Shown: piece after piece, positions 23,411 through 32,516 of the stretch | Position numbering within the stretch: position 1 is the first letter of the stretch | How the letters are laid out: every line of letters begins with the position of its first letter | Source: JANOZM01 sp031429355 | GTDB taxonomy: Bacteria; Pseudomonadota; Gammaproteobacteria; Burkholderiales; Burkholderiaceae_E | Direction of reading: 5' to 3' | Assembly (NCBI GenBank): GCA_031429355.1 | Contig: JANOZM010000021.1 | Coordinates: 186,001-250,000, forward strand | DNA: 64,000 nt | Notes under the pieces: generated by a model | What the model saw: only the letters and a program-made list of their open reading frames with translations | Database searches by the model: none | Told to the model about the DNA's origin: nothing | Program-made: the position numbers and the translations under genes

Positions 23411-24808
23411 CTATTTAAATTTCTGCGGTGTTCGCAAAACGAGTTTTACTACGGGCACTAGCCGTTCACCAACGCAAGCAGCCAACCGCACATCAAAACC
23501 AATCCCCTGCACCCAAACAACTTTCCCACTTACTTTTAAAATCACCACCCGTTCGCGTAACCACGGCGGGATTCCGAGGGCTTGAAAATGTTGTTTCAGC
23601 GTCCGCGATGGGCGATCTAAAGCCAACTTTATTGTTTCACTTCCCTCTCGATTAGCAAGCTGCCAATTTTTTTGATAGACCACGCTGGGGGCGATACCAA
23701 ATGCGCTCTCATCGGCGAGGCTTACGGCCTCAAAAGTAATCTGAAGTTCCTTAAGCCCTAGGCTAGGACCATACGAATACAACCGCTCCCGATACCGACT
23801 AATCATTCGCCCCTGAAATTGCACAACAGGATTCGCCTCTGGGACACTATCAAGACATTGGCTCACTAGCTCTTGCATTTGCGCCGATTCGATAGGCGCA
23901 AAACCCAACTTTTGCATCCAACAACGCAGCACACGTTGTTGCCTCGGAGATGATAATTTTTTTAGTTCGTGCAATTGCAATACAGGCCCGCGTTGGCTAT
24001 CAGTGCAATGTGCAAAATCAGCCCAAAATGCTTCGGGCTCGCTAGTATCTAAACACTGCGCGTAGTCTTGCTCGGCAATGGCTTGCAATTCGTTTTGCGC
24101 TTGAGCTGCATGCGCTGCAAATTGCGCCAAACTTTTTTTTGTTTGCGGAAATGCTTGCTCTAATGCGGGCAGAACTTGCAGACGAATTGCGTTGCGGCGA
24201 AAGTCGGTATTGGCGTTGCTGGGGTCTTCAATAAATTCGAGATTTTGTGCAGTTACATACTCATTGATTTCGATGCGTGATGTTTGCAGTAAAGGTCGCC
24301 ACCATAGCAACCCTTCGCGCAATTGCATTTCGGGCATAGCTGATGCACCGCCCAAACCGGTGCCGCGCGCCAATTGCAGTAGTACCGTTTCCGCTTGATC
24401 GTCTTGGTGGTGCCCTAGGGCCAGCACATGTACTTTATGCTTTATGGCCATTTGCTTAAAAGCTTTGTATCGCGCTGACCTTGCGGCTGCCTCAACACCA
24501 TCGCCCTGCATCTGCACCTGTAAAGGTTGGCTTACAAATTCAATGCTGTGTAATGTACACCACTGCTCGCAAAACACGCGCCATTGTGCCGATTGCGTTT
24601 GCAATTGATGATCCAAAATAAACGCAATTAAACCAAACGAAGCTTGCGTTTGTAATTGCTTTAACGCATACGCCAACGCAATCGAGTCACGTCCCCCCGA
24701 CAATGCAACAGCAACTATTGGTATGGGTGCGGACAATAAATCAGGGCCAAGTTCACACTGCAACTTGGCCCATGATTGTTGAACTTGTTTGAGCAGACTG
24801 TTAGTCAC
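23411..24808 (-). CDS. tilS: tRNA(Ile)-lysidine synthase
   Basis: Modifies C34 of tRNA-Ile(CAU) to lysidine so that it reads AUA. A 465-residue protein with the ATP-binding PP-loop SGGRDS at 37-42, the LGHHQDDQAETVLLQLARGTG motif that holds catalytic residues (about 131-151), a linker region, and a C-terminal TilS domain of about 70 residues. Its 5' end overlaps accA by eight bases, as in many betaproteobacteria, which suggests a shared transcript. Normal length and no odd features. Essential housekeeping gene. Confidence 0.95.
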   Translation of the reverse strand: MTNSLLKQVQQSWAKLQCELGPDLLSAPIPIVAVALSGGRDSIALAYALKQLQTQASFGLIAFILDHQLQTQSAQWRVFCEQWCTLHSIEFVSQPLQVQMQGDGVEAAARSARYKAFKQMAIKHKVHVLALGHHQDDQAETVLLQLARGTGLGGASAMPEMQLREGLLWWRPLLQTSRIEINEYVTAQNLEFIEDPSNANTDFRRNAIRLQVLPALEQAFPQTKKSLAQFAAHAAQAQNELQAIAEQDYAQCLDTSEPEAFWADFAHCTDSQRGPVLQLHELKKLSSPRQQRVLRCWMQKLGFAPIESAQMQELVSQCLDSVPEANPVVQFQGRMISRYRERLYSYGPSLGLKELQITFEAVSLADESAFGIAPSVVYQKNWQLANREGSETIKLALDRPSRTLKQHFQALGIPPWLRERVVILKVSGKVVWVQGIGFDVRLAACVGERLVPVVKLVLRTPQKFK

Positions 24809-25772
24809 GTCCGCTGTTGTCTTTAAACTTGCCGTACGACTGTAAACGCTCGTGGCGTTTTGCCAGCATGTCTTTAGTTTTTACGCCAACAAATTGTCGT
24901 TGAGCATCCGATAACGCACGCTTTAATAATTGCATCATTTGTGGGATATCGCGATGTGCGCCACCCACTGGCTCGGTAACAATGCGATCAATTAAACCCA
25001 ACGCTTTTAGGCGATGCGCCGTGATGCCTAAGATCTCTGCTGCATCGGCGGCCTTCTCAGAACTTTTCCATAAAATGGCTGCGCAACCTTCGGGCGAAAT
25101 GACTGAGTACACCGAGTACTGCAACATTAACGTCACGTCAGAAACGCCAATAGCCAATGCACCGCCTGAGCCACCTTCGCCGATAACCGTTGCGATGATG
25201 GGTACTTCAAGTTGTGCCATTTCGAAGAGATTTCGACCAATGGCTTCGGATTGCCCACGCTCTTCTGCATCGATGCCAGGGAATGCGCCGGCAGTATCGA
25301 TAAACGTAAAAACTGGGATGCCAAATTTTTCGGCCAGCTTCATTAAACGCAAGGCTTTGCGATAACCTTCAGGTCTTGGCATGCCAAAATTTCGAAAGCC
25401 ACGGTCTTTAGTATCGCGGCCTTTTTGGTGCCCGATAACCATGACGGATTCGCCGTTAAAGCGTGCAATGCCACCGACGATTGCTGGGTCGTCTGCAAAG
25501 TGGCGATCACCATGCAATTCGCGAAATTCTGTAAAAATACCGTTTAAATAATCCAGCGTGTAAGGGCGCTGTGGATGGCGCGCCACTTGCGTGATTTGCC
25601 AAGGATTTAACTTGGCATAAGTATCTTTTAAAATACTGGTGCTTTTGTCTTCTAAGCGGCCAATTTCTTCCGCTATGTCTACAGCTGATTCGTCTTGCAC
25701 GAACCTTAGCTCTTCTATTTTGCCTTCTAATTCGGCAATAGGCTGTTCAAACTCTAAAAAGGTGGTCTTCAT
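24801..25772 (-). CDS. accA: Acetyl-CoA carboxylase carboxyltransferase subunit alpha
   Basis: Alpha subunit of the carboxyltransferase that makes malonyl-CoA for fatty acid synthesis; partner AccD is not in the window. The 323-residue protein has the usual N-terminal coiled coil (MKTTFLEFEQPIAELEGKIEELR) and the carboxyltransferase core with GHQKGRDTK, the FGMPRPEGYRKALRLM helix, and the oxyanion-forming IGEGGSGGALAIG loop. The start at 25772 gives the conserved N-terminus. Overlaps the tilS start by eight bases, so probably an accA-tilS operon. Confidence 0.96.
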   Translation of the reverse strand: MKTTFLEFEQPIAELEGKIEELRFVQDESAVDIAEEIGRLEDKSTSILKDTYAKLNPWQITQVARHPQRPYTLDYLNGIFTEFRELHGDRHFADDPAIVGGIARFNGESVMVIGHQKGRDTKDRGFRNFGMPRPEGYRKALRLMKLAEKFGIPVFTFIDTAGAFPGIDAEERGQSEAIGRNLFEMAQLEVPIIATVIGEGGSGGALAIGVSDVTLMLQYSVYSVISPEGCAAILWKSSEKAADAAEILGITAHRLKALGLIDRIVTEPVGGAHRDIPQMMQLLKRALSDAQRQFVGVKTKDMLAKRHERLQSYGKFKDNSGRD

Positions 25773-25886
25773 AGTCCAAGCAGTGATCTACCAAATTTTG
25801 ATGATGCCTGAAACTTCGCGGCTCGCCAAATACAATATAACTGCGCGACAGTCACATGCTTATAAGTGCACCAAAAAAAAGCACCA

Positions 25887-27371
25887 CTAAGCACGTCGCC
25901 ACGTAGTGCCAACCGGACTATCTTCTAGCACGATCGTGCTTTCTGTAAGTTGTTTGCGAATTGCATCTGCACGCGAAAAATTCTTTGCTTTTTTTGCTTC
26001 GGCACGCTCTGTAATTAAAGCGTCTATTTGATCGTCACTCAGACCAGTGCTTACAGAAGCGCCACGCAAACCTGATTGCAACGCGTGCTTTGGCGCTTGT
26101 CCAAGCAATCCGAGAATTTTGGCTAAGGCGCGTAATTGACGCTCGACGGCTGGTGACTTTTCGCGATTTAGCTCGGTCGCTAAATCGAACAAAACGGCAC
26201 ACGCAATCGGCGTATTAAAGTCGTCATCCATCGCTTTTTGAAATGCTTGGCCTGACGGGCTTAAAAAGTCGGGGGCAGCATCTGCTTGAACAAAATCATC
26301 GCTCAAGGCTGTATACAAGCGTAAGAGACCTTGACGTGCATCTTCAACACTAACATTTGAATAATTGATCGGGCTACGATACTGAGCCCGCATTAAAAAG
26401 AATCGCACGACTTCGGCATCGTATTCTTTTAATACATCGCGAATCGTAAAAAAGTTGTGCAGCGACTTTGACATTTTTTCGTCGTCGACGCGCACAAACC
26501 CGTTATGTAACCAATAGCGCACAAAGGTCCCGCCATTGGCCCCTTCGCTTTGCGCAATTTCGTTTTCGTGATGTGGAAATTGTAGGTCGGCACCGCCACC
26601 ATGTATGTCGATCGTATTGCCCAATAAAGCCGTGCTCATGGCAGAGCATTCGATAGCCCAGCCCGGTCGACCGAGGCCAAACTTTGAGGGCCATTTGGCG
26701 CCTTCGGGCTCGGTTTCTTTAGCGCTTTTCCAAAGCACAAAATCCAGTGGGTCGTCTTTAGTTCGGTTGACATCCACGCGCTCGCCCGCGCGTAAATCAT
26801 CTAGCGATTTACCCGATAACTTGCCATAGCCTGGTAACTTACGTACTGCAAAGTTTACGTCGCCCATCACTTCGTTTGAAGCTCCCAAACCAGCACTACT
26901 TTTCACAACCGAATTGTTTGTTTCAATGGCACCCGAACTTTGCTCATTCGCCTGCATTTTTACTTGATACGCCAAACCTTTCCCAATCAACTGCTCGATA
27001 ATTTGCAGCATTTTCGGCACATATTGCGTGGCTTTGGGTTCGTGATCGGGTGTTTGCACGCCAAGCGCAGCCAAGTCTTCATTCATATATTGAATAAAGC
27101 GATTGGTCAGTTGCCCAATAGTTTCATTGTTCTCGACCGCGCGCCTAATAATCTTATCGTCGATATCGGTAATGTTGCGCACATAAGTTACCGCGTAACC
27201 GCTAGTGCGCAGCCACCGCTGCACTACATCGAAGGCCACCAACATGCGGGCGTGACCAATATGGCAGTAGTCGTAAACTGTCATGCCGCAAACATACAAA
27301 CCCACCTTGCCTGCTTGCAAAGGTACGAATTCTTCTTTCTGACGGGTCTGAGTGTTGTATAGCTTAAGCAT
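25887..27371 (-). CDS. cysS: Cysteinyl-tRNA synthetase
   Basis: Class I synthetase attaching cysteine to tRNA-Cys; 494 residues from the ATG at 27371 (an upstream frame extension to 27581 has no family match). Seen: zinc Cys28 in GLYVCGMTVYD, HIGH at 37-40, conserved DDKIIRRA, GGGADLQFPHHENEIAQSE, and KMSKSLHN near residue 275-285. Unusual: about 30 extra residues rich in Ser, Asn, Gly and Ala lie at about 138-168 (nt 26868-26960), just before the GDVNFAVRK motif where most CysS proteins have only a few residues. Divergent from the TPR gene. Confidence 0.95.
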   Translation of the reverse strand: MLKLYNTQTRQKEEFVPLQAGKVGLYVCGMTVYDYCHIGHARMLVAFDVVQRWLRTSGYAVTYVRNITDIDDKIIRRAVENNETIGQLTNRFIQYMNEDLAALGVQTPDHEPKATQYVPKMLQIIEQLIGKGLAYQVKMQANEQSSGAIETNNSVVKSSAGLGASNEVMGDVNFAVRKLPGYGKLSGKSLDDLRAGERVDVNRTKDDPLDFVLWKSAKETEPEGAKWPSKFGLGRPGWAIECSAMSTALLGNTIDIHGGGADLQFPHHENEIAQSEGANGGTFVRYWLHNGFVRVDDEKMSKSLHNFFTIRDVLKEYDAEVVRFFLMRAQYRSPINYSNVSVEDARQGLLRLYTALSDDFVQADAAPDFLSPSGQAFQKAMDDDFNTPIACAVLFDLATELNREKSPAVERQLRALAKILGLLGQAPKHALQSGLRGASVSTGLSDDQIDALITERAEAKKAKNFSRADAIRKQLTESTIVLEDSPVGTTWRRA

Positions 27372-27416
27372 TGCGATCAAATGGCCTTTACGGCACAAGG
27401 TAGAATAGAGACCAAT

Positions 27417-28043
27417 ATGGTAACGAATAAAAATACTTTTTACGCGGCTTTGCTCGCCTTCTCGATTATTTCGGGCTCGATTGTCCCGTCTACAGCACTG
27501 GCACAAACCGTCGATTTGAGTCTGCCTCAAGTTACGCGGCAACCGGGTGATCTTGCTGTTACCGAGCAAAAACGCGTGCAAGGCCTGTACGACTCGGCCC
27601 TTTTAAAACGCAAGGCTGGGCAAGTTGCCGAAGCCTTAATCGACGCTGAGGCGGGTTTACTTATCGTTCCGCGTGATTTATCCCTGCGATTTTTGCGCGC
27701 AGTTATTTTGAATCAACAGGGTAAAACGGAACAAGCGATTAATGCCTTCGAGCTGTTGACTCAGGAGTACCCCGAATTACCCGAGCCGCATAACAATGTA
27801 GCGGTCCTGTACGCCCAAAAAGGCGAAATCGACAAAGCCCGTGCTTCTTTATTACGCGCTTTGAGTATTTTTCCCGCTTACGCTGTAGCCCAAGAGAACC
27901 TTGGCGACGTTTATATCCGTATGGCGCAACAAGCTTATGCGGCTGGAAACAAAGCCGACGGGCGCAACACTGCAATTGCGACTAAGTTAAAACTGACTAG
28001 CGAGTGGTTAGTTAGCCAAGGTATTGCGGTTAAGGCTAATTAA
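27417..28043 (+). CDS. Exported tetratricopeptide-repeat protein
   Basis: A 208-residue protein from ATG 27417 (frame open from 27381). Residues 1-30 form a signal peptide ending ALAQ. The rest shows TPR-like helical pairs: LYDSALLKRKAGQVAEALIDAEAGL, FLRAVILNQQGKTEQAINAFE, PEPHNNVAVLYAQKGEIDKARASLLRAL, and AVAQENLGDVYIRMAQQAY. TPRs mediate protein contacts, here in the periplasm. It precedes two cyclophilin genes on the same strand and could help the envelope folding machinery (inference). Function otherwise unknown; conserved beside cysS in related bacteria as far as I recall. Confidence 0.8.
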   Translation: MVTNKNTFYAALLAFSIISGSIVPSTALAQTVDLSLPQVTRQPGDLAVTEQKRVQGLYDSALLKRKAGQVAEALIDAEAGLLIVPRDLSLRFLRAVILNQQGKTEQAINAFELLTQEYPELPEPHNNVAVLYAQKGEIDKARASLLRALSIFPAYAVAQENLGDVYIRMAQQAYAAGNKADGRNTAIATKLKLTSEWLVSQGIAVKAN

Positions 28044-28106
28044 GATTTTGCTGGCTGAGTCAGAAATTGATTTTGTTTTGAATTTACTTTGTACGGAGTT
28101 TTAGCA

Positions 28107-28808
28107 ATGAATCGTTTTTCTTTTACTTTAGATCAACCAGCTTTAAACCTTGTCGCTTCAAGTCAGCCAACAAACCGCCGCCAATTTGCGTATTTAGCCG
28201 GTCGACTCGCCCTTGCGGTTGCTTCGTTGGGATTAGCTGCAGGCCTATCGTTAACACCTTTATCGGCACAAGCTCAGACACCTGGTCAAGCTGCACCTGC
28301 ACCCGCCAAGAACCCACAAGTGCTTATGAAAACCAGCATGGGCGAAATTACGATCGAGTTGTATCCTGATCGCGCACCTGCATCCGTTGGCAATTTTTTG
28401 CAATACGTTAAAGCCAACCATTACAACGGCTTAATTTTTCACCGCGTTATGCGCAACTTTATGATTCAGGCCGGTGGTTACACACGCGACATGAAACAAC
28501 GCCCAACGCGCAAAGCGATCGAATTAGAATCGCAAAATGGTTTGCGCAACGATACAGGCTGGATTGCGATGGCTAGAACGCAAGACCCTAATAGCGCCAC
28601 TTCGCAGTTTTTTATTAATACGGTCGACAACCCCAGTTTAAATTACCCTGCCCCCGATGGCTTTGGCTATGCAGTGTTTGGCAAAGTGGTTAAAGGCATG
28701 GACGTCGTAAACAAAATTCGCGAAGCTACAACGATTGGTATCGGTCAGTTTCAAAACGTTCCGCACGACCCTATTACGATTGATTCAATTGCAGTGATTG
28801 AAAAGTAA
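28107..28808 (+). CDS. Exported cyclophilin-type peptidyl-prolyl isomerase
   Basis: About 233 residues from ATG 28107, preceded by GGAG. A long N-terminal region ends in NRRQFAYLAGRLALAVASLG (22-42), a twin-arginine-like signal followed by an AQA cleavage site (about 54-56). A Pro/Ala linker leads to a bacterial cyclophilin domain (about 70-233), with the FHRVMRNFMIQAGG active-site segment and a QFFINT motif that contacts substrate. It would isomerise prolines in the periplasm. Followed 39 bases later by a cytoplasmic cyclophilin, a common ppiA-ppiB arrangement. The twin-arginine route is a prediction from sequence only. Confidence 0.9.
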   Translation: MNRFSFTLDQPALNLVASSQPTNRRQFAYLAGRLALAVASLGLAAGLSLTPLSAQAQTPGQAAPAPAKNPQVLMKTSMGEITIELYPDRAPASVGNFLQYVKANHYNGLIFHRVMRNFMIQAGGYTRDMKQRPTRKAIELESQNGLRNDTGWIAMARTQDPNSATSQFFINTVDNPSLNYPAPDGFGYAVFGKVVKGMDVVNKIREATTIGIGQFQNVPHDPITIDSIAVIEK

Positions 28809-28847
28809 TTTCTCAAACGATTTTTTTACACAACTTAGGTCTTCCAT

Positions 28848-29345
28848 ATGTCAACAGCCACTATCACTACTAACCACGGTGTAATCACCATTAATTTAGA
28901 CAGCGCAAAAGCGCCCAAGTCGGTTGCAAACTTCGAGCAGTACGTGCGCGACGGCCACTTTGCTGGCACCGTGTTTCACCGGGTTATTCCTGGCTTTATG
29001 ATTCAAGGCGGTGGATTTGACACCGCTGGCAAGCAAAAATCAGTACGCGCAGCAATTGATAACGAAGCCGACAACGGATTAAAGAACAACAAGTACACCT
29101 TGGCGATGGCCCGCACTAACGACCCACACTCGGCAACGGCTCAGTTCTTTATCAATACTGCAAACAACGAATTTTTAAATCACAAATCACCATCGGCTAC
29201 CGGTTGGGGATATGCGGTGTTTGGCGAAGTAACGGCTGGACAAGATATCGTCGATAAAATTGGTACCGTAAAAACAGCGCGTAACGGATTTCATGATGAC
29301 TGGCCTGTAGAAGCTGTAGAAATTCTTAGCGCCGCTATTGTTTAA
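28848..29345 (+). CDS. ppiB: Cytoplasmic cyclophilin peptidyl-prolyl isomerase B
   Basis: A 165-residue cyclophilin without signal peptide, matching PpiB in length. Seen: TNHGVITINLDSAKAPKSVANFEQYV at the N-terminus, FHRVIPGFMIQGGGF (the catalytic Arg segment, about 45-59), ATAQFFINTANN and a C-terminal WPVEAVEIL strand. It is a folding helper in the cytoplasm. It lies between the exported cyclophilin and lpxH on the same strand with short gaps, likely in one transcript. A ppiB-lpxH neighbourhood is common in proteobacteria. Confidence 0.95.
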   Translation: MSTATITTNHGVITINLDSAKAPKSVANFEQYVRDGHFAGTVFHRVIPGFMIQGGGFDTAGKQKSVRAAIDNEADNGLKNNKYTLAMARTNDPHSATAQFFINTANNEFLNHKSPSATGWGYAVFGEVTAGQDIVDKIGTVKTARNGFHDDWPVEAVEILSAAIV

Positions 29346-29388
29346 CGCTAGTTTTTAGTTTTCAACTAATTAAGTTCATTGTTTAATC

Positions 29389-30231
29389 GTGCATAAATTA
29401 GATACACAAGCCGGATTTATCTCTGATGTTCACTTGGGTCCCGGCCCTAGTGAAACCTTGTTGCGTTTCGAAAACTCACTGTTAGCCGCGCGCGGTCAAA
29501 TTAGTAGCCTAGTACTATTGGGCGACTTGTTTGACGCGTGGTTGGGCGATGACATGTTGCAAGCGCATGGCCTACCAATGCAAGAAACAGCACAACGCGT
29601 AGTAGACGCAATCGCAAGTTTAGGCGAAGGCCAAAGCACCCCGTTTCCGGTGTTTATTGCGCGCGGCAACCGTGACTTTTTATTGGGTGAAGGTTTTATT
29701 CAAGCTTTGCGGCTTAAAGGTATCGCCGCAACGCTTTTGGCTGACGAAGCGATGATGGATGTTCAGTTGCACGACGGCTCAAGTAACAAAGTGCTTGTTT
29801 CGCACGGTGACCAATGGTGTACCGATGACACAGACTACCAAGCCTTTCGAACTAAGGTGCGTTCACCCGAATGGCAAGCCGAGTTTTTAGGCCACTCGTT
29901 AGAGCAACGCATTGCGATTGCTCGCCAATTGCGCGAAGGTAGTGAGTCGGCCAAGCAAAGCAAATCGAACGCTATTATGGATGTAAACACCGAAGCGATT
30001 TTAAGAGCTTTTAATAGCAAAGGTGTCGACACGATTGTGCATGGCCACACGCACCGCCCTGCTACGCATCGTTACTCTATTGACGGCAGTTTTTTTAAGC
30101 GCATCGTTTTACCCGATTGGGATGTAGGACAAAGCGTTGGACAAAAACCCGAAGTAACGCGTGGCGAACTGTTATGCCCGTTTTCTTCGTTCACTTCAGT
30201 TTCACTCAAAAACAAACTCAACGCGGCCTAA
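29389..30231 (+). CDS. lpxH: UDP-2,3-diacylglucosamine diphosphatase
   Basis: Hydrolyses UDP-2,3-diacylglucosamine to lipid X in lipid A synthesis; peripheral inner membrane. A 280-residue calcineurin-like phosphoesterase, longer than E. coli LpxH (240). Metal-binding motifs: ISDVHLG (11-17), GDLFDAWLGDD (about 45-55), ARGNRDF (about 92-98), SHGDQWC (about 130-136) and HGHTHRPA (about 222-229). The only good start is the GTG at 29389. The 3' end overlaps the convergent hpaH gene by 30 bases. The C-terminal extension of about 35 residues is variable. Confidence 0.93.
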   Translation: MHKLDTQAGFISDVHLGPGPSETLLRFENSLLAARGQISSLVLLGDLFDAWLGDDMLQAHGLPMQETAQRVVDAIASLGEGQSTPFPVFIARGNRDFLLGEGFIQALRLKGIAATLLADEAMMDVQLHDGSSNKVLVSHGDQWCTDDTDYQAFRTKVRSPEWQAEFLGHSLEQRIAIARQLREGSESAKQSKSNAIMDVNTEAILRAFNSKGVDTIVHGHTHRPATHRYSIDGSFFKRIVLPDWDVGQSVGQKPEVTRGELLCPFSSFTSVSLKNKLNAA

Positions 30232-31005
30232 CGGTCCATAGTCAACATCGAACCGGTCGCCAGCGGCCGCCGAAGTTGGTCGCGTAAAAGACCCAGCTAA
30301 AACAACATCGCCAGCGCGTAAAGTTTCGCCATAGGGCGCAATTTTTTTTGCCAACCAAACAATGCCATTAGCGGGATGATTCAATACTCCAGCGGCTAAA
30401 CCTGTTTCTTCGACAATCCCGTTTTTAGTAAGAATGGCACCAACCCATCGCAAATCAACTGCATCGGGTTTTACTTTTTTGCTACCCAATACAATGCCTG
30501 CATTGGCCGCAAAATCGCTAATCGTGTCAAACACTTTACGCATCGCTTTTGTTTCGCGGTCGAATTGCTCGATACGGGCATCAATAATTTCAATTGCAGG
30601 CACAACATAATCAGTCGCTTGCAAAACTTGCTCTACAGTCAAATTAGTACCGCTTAACTCTTTAGATAAAACAAAGGCAAGTTCTACTTCCACTCGCGGC
30701 GCGATAAAGCGATATATTGGGATTGGCACAGCCGCATCAAAAAACATATCGTCCATTAGCGGCGCAAAATCGGGCTCATCGATTTGGCTTGATAACTGCA
30801 TAGCGCGCGAAGTAAGGCCAATTTTTCGACCCATAACTTTGCGGCCATCGGCAATTTCTAAAGCGACCCACGCTCGTTGGATAGCGTAACCATCTTCAAT
30901 CGTCATTTGCGGATACTGTTTAGAAAAATGACGCACGGCCACACGATTTTTTCGCGCGAAATAAAGTTGTTCAGCCAATGTTTGAATTAATTGTGGGGCC
31001 AGCAT
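30202..31005 (-). CDS. hpaH: 2-oxo-hept-3-ene-1,7-dioate hydratase
   Basis: Hydrates 2-oxohept-3-enedioate in the meta-cleavage route for homoprotocatechuate (3,4-dihydroxyphenylacetate). The 267-residue sequence matches HpaH/HpcG: GYAIQRAWVALE, GRKIGLTSRAMQ, a metal-site EVELAFVLSKEL (Glu pair) and a C-terminal GEVVLAGSFTRP-type strand. It is the last gene of the hpaG1-G2-E-D-F-H operon. The next enzyme, aldolase HpaI, is not in the window. Its 3' end overlaps lpxH from the other strand. Confidence 0.92.
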   Translation of the reverse strand: MLAPQLIQTLAEQLYFARKNRVAVRHFSKQYPQMTIEDGYAIQRAWVALEIADGRKVMGRKIGLTSRAMQLSSQIDEPDFAPLMDDMFFDAAVPIPIYRFIAPRVEVELAFVLSKELSGTNLTVEQVLQATDYVVPAIEIIDARIEQFDRETKAMRKVFDTISDFAANAGIVLGSKKVKPDAVDLRWVGAILTKNGIVEETGLAAGVLNHPANGIVWLAKKIAPYGETLRAGDVVLAGSFTRPTSAAAGDRFDVDYGPLGRVEFVFE

Positions 31006-31076
31006 AATTGCCTGTGATGTAAATCTAAACCAAACTTAAAACTGAGACCAACCGATGCGCTTACAAATGAATGCAC

Positions 31077-31562
31077 TTATTTAAACAAAGGATGTAAAGA
31101 ACTATTTTTAGCATCAAATACTTCTAGCCCTTCGTCTACTTGCACGGTAATTCCAATGTGCTGGTTTTTTAACAATAGTGCAAAATGTTCTTTCGCTACG
31201 GCCTCTAAGGCTTGGCCAACCAATAAATGCGTAGCGGATGTTCGGCCTTTGGCCATACGACAATTTAAATAGGCGAAAGCATAATGTCCGCTGCCACCGG
31301 CTTGCTTGCCACGGTTGGGATGACCCGTATCAGTATCCACACCGCCACCACCAGCATCACCGCCACCATCAGCAATCGCAAAATGCGCCGCTGGATAAGC
31401 CAGAACGCGTACGCCACCCACCGGGAAAACCGGCTTGTCATTCTCATCGCGTTGCTGACACATTTGATTGGCCAATTTATTGCAAAGGCCTTGCATATTG
31501 CCTCCTGGAAATAATTCGGGGCGATCTAAATTACCGGAGTAGAGGATGACTAAATGAGGCAT
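31077..31562 (-). CDS. hpaF: 5-carboxymethyl-2-hydroxymuconate isomerase with Gly/Asp-rich insertion
   Basis: Isomerises 5-carboxymethyl-2-hydroxymuconate in the homoprotocatechuate route. The N-terminal MPHL exposes the catalytic Pro2 after Met removal, and YSGNL, AIADG, YAFAYLNCRMAKGR and the ITVQVDE C-terminal strand match the CHMI family (tautomerase fold). Family members have about 125-130 residues; this one has 161 because of a glycine- and aspartate-rich loop at about 66-93 (nt 31284-31367) inserted between the ADG and HYAFAYLN elements. It remains in frame and all core motifs are present, so it is probably active. The gene lies 30 bases after hpaD and 71 bases before hpaH. Confidence 0.9.
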   Translation of the reverse strand: MPHLVILYSGNLDRPELFPGGNMQGLCNKLANQMCQQRDENDKPVFPVGGVRVLAYPAAHFAIADGGGDAGGGGVDTDTGHPNRGKQAGGSGHYAFAYLNCRMAKGRTSATHLLVGQALEAVAKEHFALLLKNQHIGITVQVDEGLEVFDAKNSSLHPLFK

Positions 31563-31592
31563 GACCAGACTTTTAAAAAAGGAATCGATTGG

Positions 31593-32516
31593 TTAAAGCC
31601 GAGAAAAACTAGAAAACGATTTTTGCGCCGAAGCTTGAGGGCTGGGCACTGCGGTTCCGCTTACTGGCGTCACCGGAAAAAGCACATTAATTTGTCCAGT
31701 ACCCGAAGACCCAAACAACGGCGTTAGCACTTGCGCTTTCGCTTTGTATTCAGACCAACCCAATGCGCCTAATAACATTGCGGTGTCGTGCATAAAGCCC
31801 TCACCGTGACCTTTGCTAGCGTATTCGGGCAACATTTCACAAAACTTTTCCCATTCCCCTTGCTGCCACATGTTTACCACTTCGTTATCCATCGCCTCTA
31901 AAAACGGGCTCCAAAATTTAAAAGCGTAATCGTCTGCCATGCCATTTTGCGCAAACCGATGACTTAAAGAACCGCTCGCAAAAAAAGCCACCTTGCCATC
32001 GTAATGCTGCTCAATGGCTTGCCGCATTGCCCAACCAAGCCGCGCGCTATCGTTTAAATAATGCACCGTGCATAAAGCGGAAACGCAGATCACTTTAAAG
32101 TGCTGGTCCGCATTCATGTAACGCATAGGCACTAGAGTGCCATATTCTGGGTTTAGCGTTGTGTCGTGATGCGCTAAAGTTTTAACGCCTTGCTCAGTAC
32201 AAACCTTTGCCAGCAATTGCCCTAATTGCGGATTACCGCGGCATTCAAATTCCATATTGGCAATAAAATGTGGCAGCTCGTTGCTAGTGTAAGTGCCTTT
32301 AAAATGCGGGGCGCAGTTGATATGGTAATTAGCGTTAACTAACCAATGTGTATCGAATACGACAATGGTATCGACACCCAAATCGCGGCAGCGCTGACCA
32401 ATCTCGATATGCCCGTTAATAGCATCTTGCCGAGTACCTTTTCGCGGCCCATCAAGCTCACTTAGGTACATTGACGGGACGTGGGTAATTTTTGCCGCTA
32501 AAGAGAGTTCACCCAT
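31593..32516 (-). CDS. hpaD: 3,4-Dihydroxyphenylacetate 2,3-dioxygenase
   Basis: Extradiol ring cleavage of homoprotocatechuate. A 307-residue LigB-type class III dioxygenase with N-terminal AKITHVPSMYL carrying one iron His, VFDTHWLVNANYHINC in the second strand, LAHHDTTLNPEYGTLVP and ASGSLSHRF around the catalytic acid/base His. The C-terminal tail of about 25 residues is Ser/Pro/Ala-rich and variable. Start ATG at 32516 directly abuts the hpaE stop. Metal (Fe(II) or Mn) cannot be told from sequence. Confidence 0.94.
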   Translation of the reverse strand: MGELSLAAKITHVPSMYLSELDGPRKGTRQDAINGHIEIGQRCRDLGVDTIVVFDTHWLVNANYHINCAPHFKGTYTSNELPHFIANMEFECRGNPQLGQLLAKVCTEQGVKTLAHHDTTLNPEYGTLVPMRYMNADQHFKVICVSALCTVHYLNDSARLGWAMRQAIEQHYDGKVAFFASGSLSHRFAQNGMADDYAFKFWSPFLEAMDNEVVNMWQQGEWEKFCEMLPEYASKGHGEGFMHDTAMLLGALGWSEYKAKAQVLTPLFGSSGTGQINVLFPVTPVSGTAVPSPQASAQKSFSSFSRL

